A DNA stretch of 41,468 bases from Flavobacteriaceae bacterium (GTDB taxonomy: Bacteria > Bacteroidota > Bacteroidia > Flavobacteriales > Flavobacteriaceae). The stretch spans positions 1 through 41,468 of the forward strand of contig PBJR01000012.1 in assembly GCA_002721175.1 (NCBI GenBank), read 5' to 3'. Below are positions 26,077 to 34,333 of this stretch, one piece after another. Each line of letters begins with the position of its first letter. The first letter of the stretch is position 1. A program made the translations under genes and the position numbers. The notes below the pieces were generated by a model. The model did no database searches, was not told the DNA's origin, and saw only the letters and a list, made by a program, of their open reading frames with translations.

Positions 26077-27054
26077 ATGGATTTAAAATCAATATTTAAT
26101 CTTAATTCGGAAAAAAAATTTAGTGATTTAGCTATTGAAATTTTTTATATTCAATTTGAAAATAACCCTGTCTATCGATCCTTTTGTGACTTATTAAATA
26201 TAAATTCAAGTGATGTTCAAAAAATTGAAGACATTCCTTTTCTACCAATTAATTTTTTTAAAACGCATACTGTAAAATCAACAAAAAAGAAAACAAAAAA
26301 AACCTTTCTAAGTAGTGGAACTACAAACAAAAACGCTAGCAAACACTATTTAACGAATCCCAAAATATATAGAAAAAGCTTTAGAAAATGTTTTGAATTT
26401 TTTTATGGTCCAATCAAAGACTATGTTATACTCGCTTTACTTCCCTCATACTTAGAACGCAATGGTTCATCGCTAGTTTATATGGTAAATGATATGATAG
26501 TTAGATCAAAAAAACCACAGAGCGGATTTTATTTAAATAACTTAAAAGAGCTAAAAGACACGATCCAAGAGCTAGATCAGAGTGGGCAAAAAACTATTTT
26601 AATTGGTGTTTCATTTGCTCTCTTAGATCTAATTGAATTTCACCAATTTAACTTAAAAAACACCATAATTATGGAAACTGGTGGTATGAAAGGACAACGA
26701 AAAGAATTGATAAAAAGCGAGCTTCACGAATATTTAAAAAAAGGCTTTGGTGTGCAAGCTATTCACAGTGAGTATGGGATGACAGAAATATTATCGCAAG
26801 CATACTCCAAAAATAACGGACTTTTTAAAACACCGCCTTGGATGAAAATCTTAATTAGAGATACTGAAGACGCATTGTCTATTTTACCGATTGAAAAATC
26901 AGGAGGAATCAACATAATTGATTTAGCAAATATAGACTCCTGTGCTTTTATTGCAACACAAGATTTGGGAATGATTCATAAGAATGGTTATTTTGAGCTA
27001 CTTGGGCGATTTGATCAATCTGAAGTTAGGGGCTGTAATTTAATGGTGGTTTAG
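26077..27054 (+). CDS. LuxE/PaaK-like acyl-adenylate-forming protein
   Basis: 325 residues from the ANL (adenylate-forming) superfamily, LuxE/acyl-protein synthetase branch. Visible motifs: IPFLPINFFKTHTVKS near the N-terminus, the AMP-loop FLSSGTTNKNASKHYL, ETGGMKGQRKEL, the YGMTE motif in HSEYGMTEILSQ, and ATQDLG followed by LGRFDQSEVRG. It is shorter than full acyl-CoA ligases because it lacks most of the mobile C-terminal domain, as LuxE does. It is predicted to activate a carboxylic acid as acyl-AMP and pass it to a thiol or protein. In flavobacteria such genes are annotated simply as acyl transferase. Its end is 2 bases from the convergent tyrS gene. Confidence 0.85.
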   Translation: MDLKSIFNLNSEKKFSDLAIEIFYIQFENNPVYRSFCDLLNINSSDVQKIEDIPFLPINFFKTHTVKSTKKKTKKTFLSSGTTNKNASKHYLTNPKIYRKSFRKCFEFFYGPIKDYVILALLPSYLERNGSSLVYMVNDMIVRSKKPQSGFYLNNLKELKDTIQELDQSGQKTILIGVSFALLDLIEFHQFNLKNTIIMETGGMKGQRKELIKSELHEYLKKGFGVQAIHSEYGMTEILSQAYSKNNGLFKTPPWMKILIRDTEDALSILPIEKSGGINIIDLANIDSCAFIATQDLGMIHKNGYFELLGRFDQSEVRGCNLMVV

Positions 27055-27056
27055 AT

Positions 27057-28352
27057 TTAAATAACCTGAATTATAAAGGTCTTTCGTTTACCACGATTTA
27101 TAACAATATAACTGTCATTAATCAAATCAGAATTAGTCAATCTATAATTTTCGTCAACTTTTTCCTTGTTGATCATAATTGAATTTTCGTTCAAAGCCCG
27201 CCGTGCATCTCCTCTAGAGGACAAGAATTTAGTTTCATCAAATAATACTGAAATCATATCTAGCCCTGCTTTTATTCTATTATTTGGAATTTGTGCAGTT
27301 GGAACTCCTTCAAAAATATCTAAAAATAGTGATTTATCTATGGATTGTATGTCTTTTTTAAAATCTTTACTAAACAAAATTTTAGATGCTTTTTCAGCAT
27401 TAATCAGGTCATTTTTACTATGTACTAAAGCTGTAATTTCTCGTGCAAGACGATTCTGTAATAATCTTAAATGAGGCTCTTTTTTGTGTAAATTAAGGAC
27501 ATTATCAATATCATCTTTTTTTAAAAAAGTAAAGATTCTAATATATTTTTCTGCATCCACATCACTGCTGTTCAACCAGTACTGATAAAATTTATAAGGA
27601 GATGTTCGTTCAGCGCAAAGCCAAATATTTCCTTCCTCAGTCTTGCCAAATTTTGATCCATCAGATTTAGTAATTAATGGACAAGTTATGGCATAGCCTT
27701 TTCCATTCAAGACTCTTCTAACCAATTCAACTCCCGTTGTTATATTTCCCCATTGATCACTTCCACCCATTTGAATAGTGCAATTATTTGATTTAAAAAG
27801 ATGTAAAAAATCATAACCCTGGATAAGCTGGTAAGTAAATTCAGTAAAACTCATTCCGGTTGCATTTTCTGAGGATATTCTATTTTTTACGGAGTCTTTA
27901 GCCATCATATAATTTACAGTTATATGCTTACCAACAGATCTTGTGAAATCTATGAACGAAAAATCTTTCATCCAATTATAATTATTGAGAATTATCGCCG
28001 AATTCTTTTTGCTCTTATCAAAATCTAAAAAACGAGATAATTGATGCTTTATAGCTTTCTGATTCTTCGCAAGAGTATTTCCGTCCAATAAAATACGTTC
28101 AGAATTCTTTCCTGAAGGATCACCAATCATGCCTGTTGCACCTCCAATTAAAACGATTGGTCTGTGCCCACACTTCTGAAAATGAGCTAAAAGCATAATA
28201 GGAACTAGATTGCCAATGTGAAGAGAATCTGAAGTTGGATCGAAGCCAATGTATGCTGAACGCATTTCTACACTTAAGTGATCTGCAAATCCAGGTATAT
28301 GATCTTGTAACATACCTCTCCATTTCAACAAAGAAAGAAAATCATTCTTCAT
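27057..28352 (-). CDS. tyrS: Tyrosyl-tRNA synthetase
   Basis: 431 residues, the usual bacterial TyrRS length. Class I signatures: HIGH-type HIGN (residues 45-48, DSLHIGNLVPIMLL) and the KMSKS-type loop KFGKTEEG (DGSKFGKTEEG). The tyrosine/ATP pocket segment GGSDQWGNITTGVELVRR is present. A C-terminal S4-type RNA-binding domain (SRGDARRALNENSIMINKEKV) ends the chain. Charges tRNA-Tyr. The gene has a clear -7 box upstream and is convergent with the LuxE-like gene, 2 bases apart. Confidence 0.97.
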   Translation of the reverse strand: MKNDFLSLLKWRGMLQDHIPGFADHLSVEMRSAYIGFDPTSDSLHIGNLVPIMLLAHFQKCGHRPIVLIGGATGMIGDPSGKNSERILLDGNTLAKNQKAIKHQLSRFLDFDKSKKNSAIILNNYNWMKDFSFIDFTRSVGKHITVNYMMAKDSVKNRISSENATGMSFTEFTYQLIQGYDFLHLFKSNNCTIQMGGSDQWGNITTGVELVRRVLNGKGYAITCPLITKSDGSKFGKTEEGNIWLCAERTSPYKFYQYWLNSSDVDAEKYIRIFTFLKKDDIDNVLNLHKKEPHLRLLQNRLAREITALVHSKNDLINAEKASKILFSKDFKKDIQSIDKSLFLDIFEGVPTAQIPNNRIKAGLDMISVLFDETKFLSSRGDARRALNENSIMINKEKVDENYRLTNSDLINDSYIVINRGKRKTFIIQVI

Positions 28353-28370
28353 ATATAAAAATTATATCTA

Positions 28371-28378
28371 CAAAGATA
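28371..28378 (-). promoter_or_regulatory. -7 box of tyrS
   Basis: TATCTTTG on the minus strand matches TAnnTTTG, 18 bases upstream of the tyrS ATG. No TTG at the -33 distance. The same 72-base gap holds the upstream region of the divergent epimerase gene. Confidence 0.6.
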
Positions 28379-28424
28379 AATTATTCATTAATGATGAAAA
28401 AAGAAAATTCATTAATTTAGTACA

Positions 28425-29429
28425 ATGATTTTGGTCACGGGTGGAACAGGACTTGTTGGAAGTCATTTATTGTACGAACTAACAAAAACAAATAAAAAAA
28501 TAAGAGCTATTCACAGAAGTAGTTCAAATCTTAATAAAGTTAAGATTATTTTCTCTTATTATACTAAAAAAAGTGATGAGCTTTATAATAGAATAGAATG
28601 GGTTGAAACAGATTTAAATGATTTACCCGGTCTAACAATGGCCTTTGAAGGAGTTGAAATTGTTTATCATTGTGCAGCTATGATTTCTTTCGACTCGTCA
28701 GACTATCAAGTTCTCAGAAATATAAATATTGAAGGTACATCAAATATTGTTAACCTCTGCATACTAAAGAACATAAAAAAATTATGTCATGTGAGCAGTG
28801 TTGCAACTCTTGCATACAATGATGAAATAATTGATGAAAACAATTACTGGGACGGAAATAAAAACCAAAGTCTATATGCTATTACAAAATATGGGGGTGA
28901 AATGGAGGTTTGGCGTGGAATGCAAGAGGGCTTAAACGCAATAATAGTTAACCCGGGTTTTATAATTGGTCCTGGATTTTGGAATTCAGGTAGTGGAATA
29001 TTATTTAAAAAGATATTTAACAGTCAACGTTTGTGCGTAAAAGGATCTTTTGGGTATGTTAGTGTCTTTGACGTCACTCATGCAATGGTTTGTTTAATTA
29101 AATCGAATTTAATTAACGAAAGATTTGTTTTGGTAAACCAAAATTTAACTCATGAAAGGGTCTATAAAATTATTGCAAATTTTTTTGGAATCAAGTCTGC
29201 GCCATTGTTAGCCCCTAAATATCTGTTAAATTTAGGCTCTAAAATTGATTGGATTGTGTCAAAAATGACACGTAGAAAAAGAGTACTTAGCAAAGCCTTG
29301 TGTGTAACTTTATTGAGAAGTCATAATTTTTCATCTGAAAAGATAAAAACTAGATTAAAGGGATTTCAATTTTCTTCAATTATTGACTCTTTTGAACATT
29401 CTTGCGAAGTTTTTTCTCGCGATAAATAG
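28425..29429 (+). CDS. NAD-dependent epimerase/dehydratase (extended SDR)
   Basis: 334 residues, extended short-chain dehydrogenase fold. The nucleotide-binding motif TGGTGLVGSH (GxxGxxG, residues 5-14) is at the N-terminus; further motifs are VYHCAAMISF, SSVATLAY and the catalytic YxxxK in YAITKYGGE, followed by VNPGFIIGPG. Extended SDRs of this kind act on nucleotide sugars, flavonoid-like or steroid-like substrates; the substrate is not evident. It is divergent from tyrS and its 3' end overlaps the convergent DUF4296 gene by 50 bases. Confidence 0.9.
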   Translation: MILVTGGTGLVGSHLLYELTKTNKKIRAIHRSSSNLNKVKIIFSYYTKKSDELYNRIEWVETDLNDLPGLTMAFEGVEIVYHCAAMISFDSSDYQVLRNINIEGTSNIVNLCILKNIKKLCHVSSVATLAYNDEIIDENNYWDGNKNQSLYAITKYGGEMEVWRGMQEGLNAIIVNPGFIIGPGFWNSGSGILFKKIFNSQRLCVKGSFGYVSVFDVTHAMVCLIKSNLINERFVLVNQNLTHERVYKIIANFFGIKSAPLLAPKYLLNLGSKIDWIVSKMTRRKRVLSKALCVTLLRSHNFSSEKIKTRLKGFQFSSIIDSFEHSCEVFSRDK

Positions 29430-29853
29430 GACTTGAGGTAAAGCTATTTTTTTTTAAATTACCAGTATCACTTTTACTAATATTTATTAACGAATCCTGA
29501 CGATTTCTTTTAGCACTAATTTTTTTCTGGATCAAATTTTTTGTAGAATCAAGTTTCTGTTCAACTTCTTGAATTATCGTACTATATTTTAAAATATCGC
29601 TGCTGTAATAAGAAATACTATTTTCAAATTGATCAATCCCAATTTTATATTTATTTTGCAAATAATTATTAACATTGCTGATTTTTTCTTCAATAATTTT
29701 TTTGTTTTCTCCACGTGCAGCATTGATGATTTCCAAATCAAACAAAATTTCAACCATTTTGTCCTCAGAAATTAAATTCTCTGGTTTTTTATTGTTAAAG
29801 TCTTTACAAGATTGAACAATAACCAAAATTATTAAAGTTAATATTATTCTCAT
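29380..29853 (-). CDS. DUF4296 domain lipoprotein
   Basis: 157 residues. The N-terminus MRIILTLIILVIVQSCKD is a lipoprotein signal with lipobox VQSC. The DUF4296 core follows: LISEDKMVEILFDLEIINAARG, then a helix-rich region (KYKIGIDQFENSISYYSSD). The C-terminal ~40 residues are basic and low-complexity. This family is restricted to Bacteroidota and its function is unknown. Its ATG overlaps the pyrC stop by 4 bases, so it is coupled to pyrC; I recall DUF4296 next to dihydroorotase in many flavobacteria. The basic C-terminal tail overlaps the epimerase 3' end by 50 bases on the opposite strand. Confidence 0.9.
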   Translation of the reverse strand: MRIILTLIILVIVQSCKDFNNKKPENLISEDKMVEILFDLEIINAARGENKKIIEEKISNVNNYLQNKYKIGIDQFENSISYYSSDILKYSTIIQEVEQKLDSTKNLIQKKISAKRNRQDSLINISKSDTGNLKKNSFTSSPIYREKKLRKNVQKSQ

Positions 29854-31196
29854 CTGTTGAAAGTTAATTGCATTGCTACACTTTTGTCACACAACTTAGA
29901 ATTTTTATAAACTAGAGTACCGTTTAAGAAGGTATGTGTTATTTTAGATTTAAACTTAAAACCATCAAATGGAGACCAACCGCATTTATATAAAATATTT
30001 TCTGTTTTAACTGTCCACGGACTATTTGGATCGACTATTATTAAGTCGGCAAAATAACCTTCGCGCAAAAAACCTCTTTTTTCAATTTGAAATAAAATCG
30101 CAGGATTATGTGCCATTTTCTCAACCAATTTTTCAATTGTGATTTTTTTATCGTGATATGCTTCTAGCAGAGCAACTACAGCATGTTGAACTAATGGACC
30201 ACCCGAAGGACATTTGTTATATGGCATTGCTTTTTCTTGTAATGTATGTGGGGCGTGGTCAGTGGCTATTACGTCAATCCTGTCATCTTTAATTGCTTCC
30301 CAAAGTGCTTGTTGGTCTTTTACAGTTTTGATGGCCGGATTCCATTTGATAAAAACCCCTTTGTCATCATAGTCATTATCATTGAAAAAGAGGTGGTGCA
30401 CACAAACCTCGGACGTAATTCGTTTGTCTTTCAATGGTAAACTATTTTTAAAAAGGCTCAACTCCTTTGAAGTTGATATGTGAAAAACATGTAATCTAGC
30501 TCCAGTTTTTCTTGCCAATTCAACAGCCTTTGATGATGATATGTAACATGCTTCCTCACTTCGTATCGTTGGATGATATTTAACAGGAATATTATCACCA
30601 TACTTATCTAAGTATGTTTTCATATTTTTTCTTACTGTTAGTTCATCTTCACAGTGTACAGCAATTAATAGGTCGGTATTTAAAAAAATCTGCTCAATAA
30701 CTTTAGGATTATCTACCAACATATTTCCGGTAGACGAGCCTAAAAAAAGTTTAAGAGCAGCTACTTTTTTGGAGTCAACTTTCATTATTTCGTTTAAATT
30801 ATCATTCGTTCCTCCAAACATGAACGAATAATTTGCGAATGACGACTTGGAGGCAATTTTAAATTTTTTATTTAATTGATCTATTGTTGTTGTTTGTGGA
30901 TTTGTATTAGGCATTTCAATAAAAGAAGTTATGCCTCCAGCAATTGCAGCTCTAGATTCAGTAAAAATATCACCCTTGTGAGTTAGTCCTGGTTCTCGAA
31001 AATGAACCTGATCATCAATCATTCCAGGAAGAACAAATTTATTCTTAGCATCAATTACCCTAGTGTTTTGACTCTTTACACTTATTGAGTTTGATATTTG
31101 TGTAATCACTTTGTCAACAATTAATATATCGCGGTCAAGAGTTAAACCCTCGTTAACTAATCTGGCATTTTTAATTAAAGTAGAATTTTTTTGCAT
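29850..31196 (-). CDS. pyrC: Dihydroorotase
   Basis: 448 residues, amidohydrolase superfamily, type I dihydroorotase-like length. It closes N-carbamoyl-aspartate to dihydroorotate in pyrimidine synthesis. Motifs: GMIDDQVHFREPGLTHKG, substrate-binding EMPNTNPQTT, Lys in ALKLFLGSSTGN, metal-site HCEDE and HVFHIST, catalytic Asp in ATDHAPHT. One feature to note is that the HxH metal motif reads QVH: the first His is Gln63, His65 is kept. I believe this is common in Bacteroidota homologues but cannot verify. It starts immediately after the glycosyltransferase stop and overlaps the DUF4296 gene, so three genes form one operon. Confidence 0.93.
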   Translation of the reverse strand: MQKNSTLIKNARLVNEGLTLDRDILIVDKVITQISNSISVKSQNTRVIDAKNKFVLPGMIDDQVHFREPGLTHKGDIFTESRAAIAGGITSFIEMPNTNPQTTTIDQLNKKFKIASKSSFANYSFMFGGTNDNLNEIMKVDSKKVAALKLFLGSSTGNMLVDNPKVIEQIFLNTDLLIAVHCEDELTVRKNMKTYLDKYGDNIPVKYHPTIRSEEACYISSSKAVELARKTGARLHVFHISTSKELSLFKNSLPLKDKRITSEVCVHHLFFNDNDYDDKGVFIKWNPAIKTVKDQQALWEAIKDDRIDVIATDHAPHTLQEKAMPYNKCPSGGPLVQHAVVALLEAYHDKKITIEKLVEKMAHNPAILFQIEKRGFLREGYFADLIIVDPNSPWTVKTENILYKCGWSPFDGFKFKSKITHTFLNGTLVYKNSKLCDKSVAMQLTFNR

Positions 31197-31922
31197 TTAC
31201 AATTTTCCCAATATTTTTTTAAATCGCATCAATAAAACTCCAAAAACAGCCTCAGCAATTATTCCTTTTGTAAGTTTTGAAACCCCTCTAACTCGATCAG
31301 TAAAGATAATAGGTATTTCTTTTATTTTATAGTTTTTATTAAATGCTTTATATTTCATTTCAATCTGAAATGCATATCCGACAAACTTTATTTGATTTAA
31401 ATTTAACGATTCTAAAACAGATCTTTTATAACAAACAAAACCAGAGGTAGGGTCCTTCACTGGCATGTTAGTAATTATTCTAACATAAAAAGATGCAATG
31501 TATGAAAGTAATATTCTTGAAAAAGGCCAATTCACAACATTGATTCCGTTTATGTATCTAGACCCTACAACTATATCATAATCATTATTTTTACAAACTT
31601 TATGTAAATCTATTAGATCTTTAGGATTGTGGGAGTAATCAGCATCCATCTCAATAATAAACTTATAACTCTTCTTTAGTGCCCATTTAAAGCCATCAAT
31701 ATATGCTTTTCCTAAACCGATTTTCGATTTACGAATAAGAAGAAATAATTTACCAATAAATTTATTTTGAAGATCAGTAACTAAACCTGAAGTATTGTCA
31801 GGAGAGTCGTCATCAACCACCAAAATATCTACGTCTTTGGCGATTCTAAAAATATCGTGTATAAGAAGTCCGATATTATCAATTTCATTGTATGTCGGAA
31901 TTACTATAAGTGTATCTTTCAC
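31197..31922 (-). CDS. Polyprenol-phosphate mannosyltransferase-like GT2 glycosyltransferase
   Basis: 241 residues, single-domain GT-A fold like dolichol-phosphate mannose synthase. Motifs: IVIPTYNEIDNIG, VVDDDSPDNT, the metal-binding DAD in EMDADYSHNP, and GSRYINGINV. No membrane segments, as in DPM1 soluble catalytic subunits; it would transfer a sugar from a nucleotide donor to a polyprenyl phosphate for envelope glycan assembly. The start is GTG at 31922 (KDTLIVIPTYNE immediately follows). First gene of the operon with pyrC and DUF4296. Confidence 0.92.
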   Translation of the reverse strand: MKDTLIVIPTYNEIDNIGLLIHDIFRIAKDVDILVVDDDSPDNTSGLVTDLQNKFIGKLFLLIRKSKIGLGKAYIDGFKWALKKSYKFIIEMDADYSHNPKDLIDLHKVCKNNDYDIVVGSRYINGINVVNWPFSRILLSYIASFYVRIITNMPVKDPTSGFVCYKRSVLESLNLNQIKFVGYAFQIEMKYKAFNKNYKIKEIPIIFTDRVRGVSKLTKGIIAEAVFGVLLMRFKKILGKL

Positions 31923-31929
31923 TAAATTT

Positions 31930-31950
31930 ACTTATTTGACAAAAATAAGT
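31930..31950 (-). promoter_or_regulatory. -7 box of the glycosyltransferase-pyrC operon inside an 8-bp inverted repeat
   Basis: A perfect inverted repeat ACTTATTT-gacaa-AAATAAGT spans 31930-31950. Its right half contains, on the minus strand, TATTTTTG (31947-31940), an exact TAnnTTTG box 17 bases before the GTG start at 31922. The arrangement could be an operator covering the promoter, or a chance AT-rich palindrome. Confidence 0.45.
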
Positions 31951-31996
31951 TATTTTGATGGATCTTTAATTACAATTTTTCTTTCTAATTTTGCGT

Positions 31997-32653
31997 ATGC
32001 ACAGGTATTTAATTTCCAATGACTTTTTTGTTTTTTGTTCCTTAGCTAGCCTTTTAATTTTAACACTAATTAAGTTTGTTAATAAGGTACGCTTTTTGGA
32101 CTTTTTAAAATCTTTAATTAGCTCAAAATATCTTAGAATTTACGAAAAAGAGAGAATTATTATTGATAATTTTAACGGTTTTTTGCTTTTTAATTTTTGT
32201 TTAAATAGTTCAGTTTTCGTTTTCATATATTATTCATGTTTTTACGAACCTATTAAAATTAATTTTAAAATTTTTTCAATTGCAATTAGCGTTATTATAT
32301 TGATAATGACTTCAAAGATCTTTCTAAATTATATTATTGGAAAAATATTAAATATGAAACAAATTTTTAGATCGCTAATTTTTCTTCAAATTAATCGCTT
32401 AAATTATATTGGTGTATTACTTTTACCATTAAACTTAACGATTATCTTCGGATTAAATTATAATCCCCAGGCAGTAGTTTTTACATTACTAATTTCTGCT
32501 CTTTTATACCTTACAGGTCTTTTTAAATTTGTTCAACTAAATCTTAACCTTGTGTTGAGTAATTTTCTTTATTTTATTTTATATATTTGCACCCTGGAAA
32601 TTGGTCTATTCATTATTATTTATGATCAGTTAGTTGAGAGAAATTATCTATAG
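31997..32653 (+). CDS. DUF4271 integral membrane protein
   Basis: 218 residues, strongly hydrophobic, with about six membrane segments (for example FCSLASLLILTLIKFV, ISVIILIMTSKIF and ISALLYLTGLFKFV). The N-terminus RYLISNDFFVF matches the DUF4271 family of Bacteroidota. A TTG at 31991 is an alternative start two codons earlier. It is followed after 12 bases by hemD, an adjacency I recall as conserved in flavobacteria. Function unknown. Confidence 0.88.
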   Translation: MHRYLISNDFFVFCSLASLLILTLIKFVNKVRFLDFLKSLISSKYLRIYEKERIIIDNFNGFLLFNFCLNSSVFVFIYYSCFYEPIKINFKIFSIAISVIILIMTSKIFLNYIIGKILNMKQIFRSLIFLQINRLNYIGVLLLPLNLTIIFGLNYNPQAVVFTLLISALLYLTGLFKFVQLNLNLVLSNFLYFILYICTLEIGLFIIIYDQLVERNYL

Positions 32654-32665
32654 ATTAATCTGTCT

Positions 32666-33412
32666 ATGAAAGTAAAAACCATATTAGTTTCGCAGCCTGA
32701 GCCAAAAGTTGAGAATTCCCCCTATTTTGACTTACAATCAAACCAAAAAGTCAAAATCGACTTTCGTCCGTTTATTCATGTCGAAAATGTTTCTACAAAA
32801 GAAATTAGGCTCCAAAAGGTTGAGTTTACAAAATATTCCGCAATAATTTTAACTAGCAGAAATGCTGTTGATCATTTTTTCCGAGTTGCTGAATCCATGC
32901 GCTTTAAAGTACCAGACACCATGAAGTACTTTTGCCAATCTGAAGCTGTCGCGTATTACCTTCAAAAATATGTGGTTTATCGAAAACGTAAAATTTATGT
33001 TGGAAAACGTACGTTTACAGAACTACTAAATGTAATCAGCAAATATAAAAATGAAAACTTCCTCCTTCCCTCCTCTGACAAATTAAAATCAAGTGTTCCA
33101 AAAGCTCTTGATGAACTTGGAGTAAATTGTAAACAAGCTGTTTTTTATAAAACTGTTATTAGTGATTTATCTGATCTTGCTGATGTTTACTATGACATCC
33201 TAGTTTTTTTCAGTCCATCAGGGATAGACTCACTTTTCCATAATTTTCCTGATTTCAAACAGAAAAGTACTAGAATAGCAGTTTTTGGAAATTCTACCAC
33301 TAAAGCAGTTGAGAGTAAGGGGTTACGTGTTGATATTTCTGCTCCATCTAAAGAAAACCCTTCAATGACCATGGCACTCGAAAAGTATATAAAAAAAATG
33401 AATAAAAAATAA
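32666..33412 (+). CDS. hemD: Uroporphyrinogen-III synthase
   Basis: 248 residues, the usual length. Two-lobed HemD fold, visible as alternating strands: the N-terminal MKVKTILVSQPEP, IILTSRNAVDHFFRVAE in the first lobe, a hinge, then ILVFFSPSGIDSLFHNF and IAVFGNSTTKAVES in the second. HemD primary sequence is poorly conserved, so these SxxA/SPSGI-type segments are the main evidence. It closes and inverts ring D of hydroxymethylbilane for heme and siroheme synthesis. It is directly after DUF4271. Confidence 0.9.
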   Translation: MKVKTILVSQPEPKVENSPYFDLQSNQKVKIDFRPFIHVENVSTKEIRLQKVEFTKYSAIILTSRNAVDHFFRVAESMRFKVPDTMKYFCQSEAVAYYLQKYVVYRKRKIYVGKRTFTELLNVISKYKNENFLLPSSDKLKSSVPKALDELGVNCKQAVFYKTVISDLSDLADVYYDILVFFSPSGIDSLFHNFPDFKQKSTRIAVFGNSTTKAVESKGLRVDISAPSKENPSMTMALEKYIKKMNKK

Positions 33413-33478
33413 ATTTTGCCTTTAATTTATAGCTTTTTAAATCAGTTGTTTTTTGTACATTTATAAAAATCTTAACCA

Positions 33479-34333
33479 GTGAGGAACAATCGATTACTAT
33501 TATTCTTGTTAGTAATAATATTTAGTTGTAGTGATGAACCGTATGGTGATACAACCAATGAAAATAATACGAATACAAATACATCTGAAAACTTTTTCCC
33601 TTCAAATGGATATTGGAAATACAGTGTCAACAGTCAAAGTGAAAACTTTGATGAATTGAATTATTTAGCCTCTGACTCTATTTACATTGAAGAAGAATAT
33701 GAAAATCATTTTTCATTGTCGGCAAACGAAGGATCCCCTGTAAATGGAAGTATGAATAGAATATTAACTAATGGATATTTATTTCCTACACCAACAACTT
33801 TAACCTTTGATGGAACTTTAGATACATCAGATTTACCAGTAGATTTTGGATTAAATAATTTCGATCTAGCGAATATTACTATTTTAGACCTTGAGGCAAG
33901 TGAAGGTGAAATTATGTTTGTAGAGTATGGAAATTACTCCAACTCATTCAATATTCAAGAAAATGAGATTCCTATCGATATTAGTTATGAAATTTCCACT
34001 TCAAAGATAAATATGCACGAAAATATTAATATTAATGAAACTAGTTATGAGAATGTTTTTCAAGGTAAGCTTGAAATTTCAATATCAGTTTCTGGAACTT
34101 TCTCAATTTTTGGAATATCACAAAATATTCCCATAATTGAGAACCAAGAAATTATTGTTTCAAATTATTATTTTGCTAAGTCGGTAGGTTTGGTTAAATC
34201 TGAGACTCTGCAAGGATTTGAAATATCAAATGAACTTACAACACTAGTGAATCTAATTGGTGGTACTTTTGACATACCCAATGGCGTTAGTATAATAAAT
34301 GAAGAAATGCTAGTTGAATATATTAGTAATTAA
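33479..34333 (+). CDS. Hypothetical envelope lipoprotein
   Basis: 284 residues, not recognised as a named family. The start is GTG at 33479, giving MRNNRLLLFLLVIIFSCSD, a lipoprotein signal with lipobox IFSC (Cys17). A short Asn/Thr-rich linker (residues ~24-36) follows, then a beta-rich mature domain rich in Ser/Asn/Ile with the start SNGYWKYSVNSQSE, typical of Bacteroidota surface lipoproteins of unknown role. No promoter box beyond an imperfect TACATTTA is seen upstream. Its last 11 bases overlap the convergent antiporter gene. Confidence 0.8.
   Translation: MRNNRLLLFLLVIIFSCSDEPYGDTTNENNTNTNTSENFFPSNGYWKYSVNSQSENFDELNYLASDSIYIEEEYENHFSLSANEGSPVNGSMNRILTNGYLFPTPTTLTFDGTLDTSDLPVDFGLNNFDLANITILDLEASEGEIMFVEYGNYSNSFNIQENEIPIDISYEISTSKINMHENININETSYENVFQGKLEISISVSGTFSIFGISQNIPIIENQEIIVSNYYFAKSVGLVKSETLQGFEISNELTTLVNLIGGTFDIPNGVSIINEEMLVEYISN

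Noticed and set aside
31986-31993. TAATTTTG as the DUF4271 promoter
   Set aside because: It matches TAnnTTTG, but transcription would begin at or after the ATG at 31997, so it cannot serve that start unless the true start is later.
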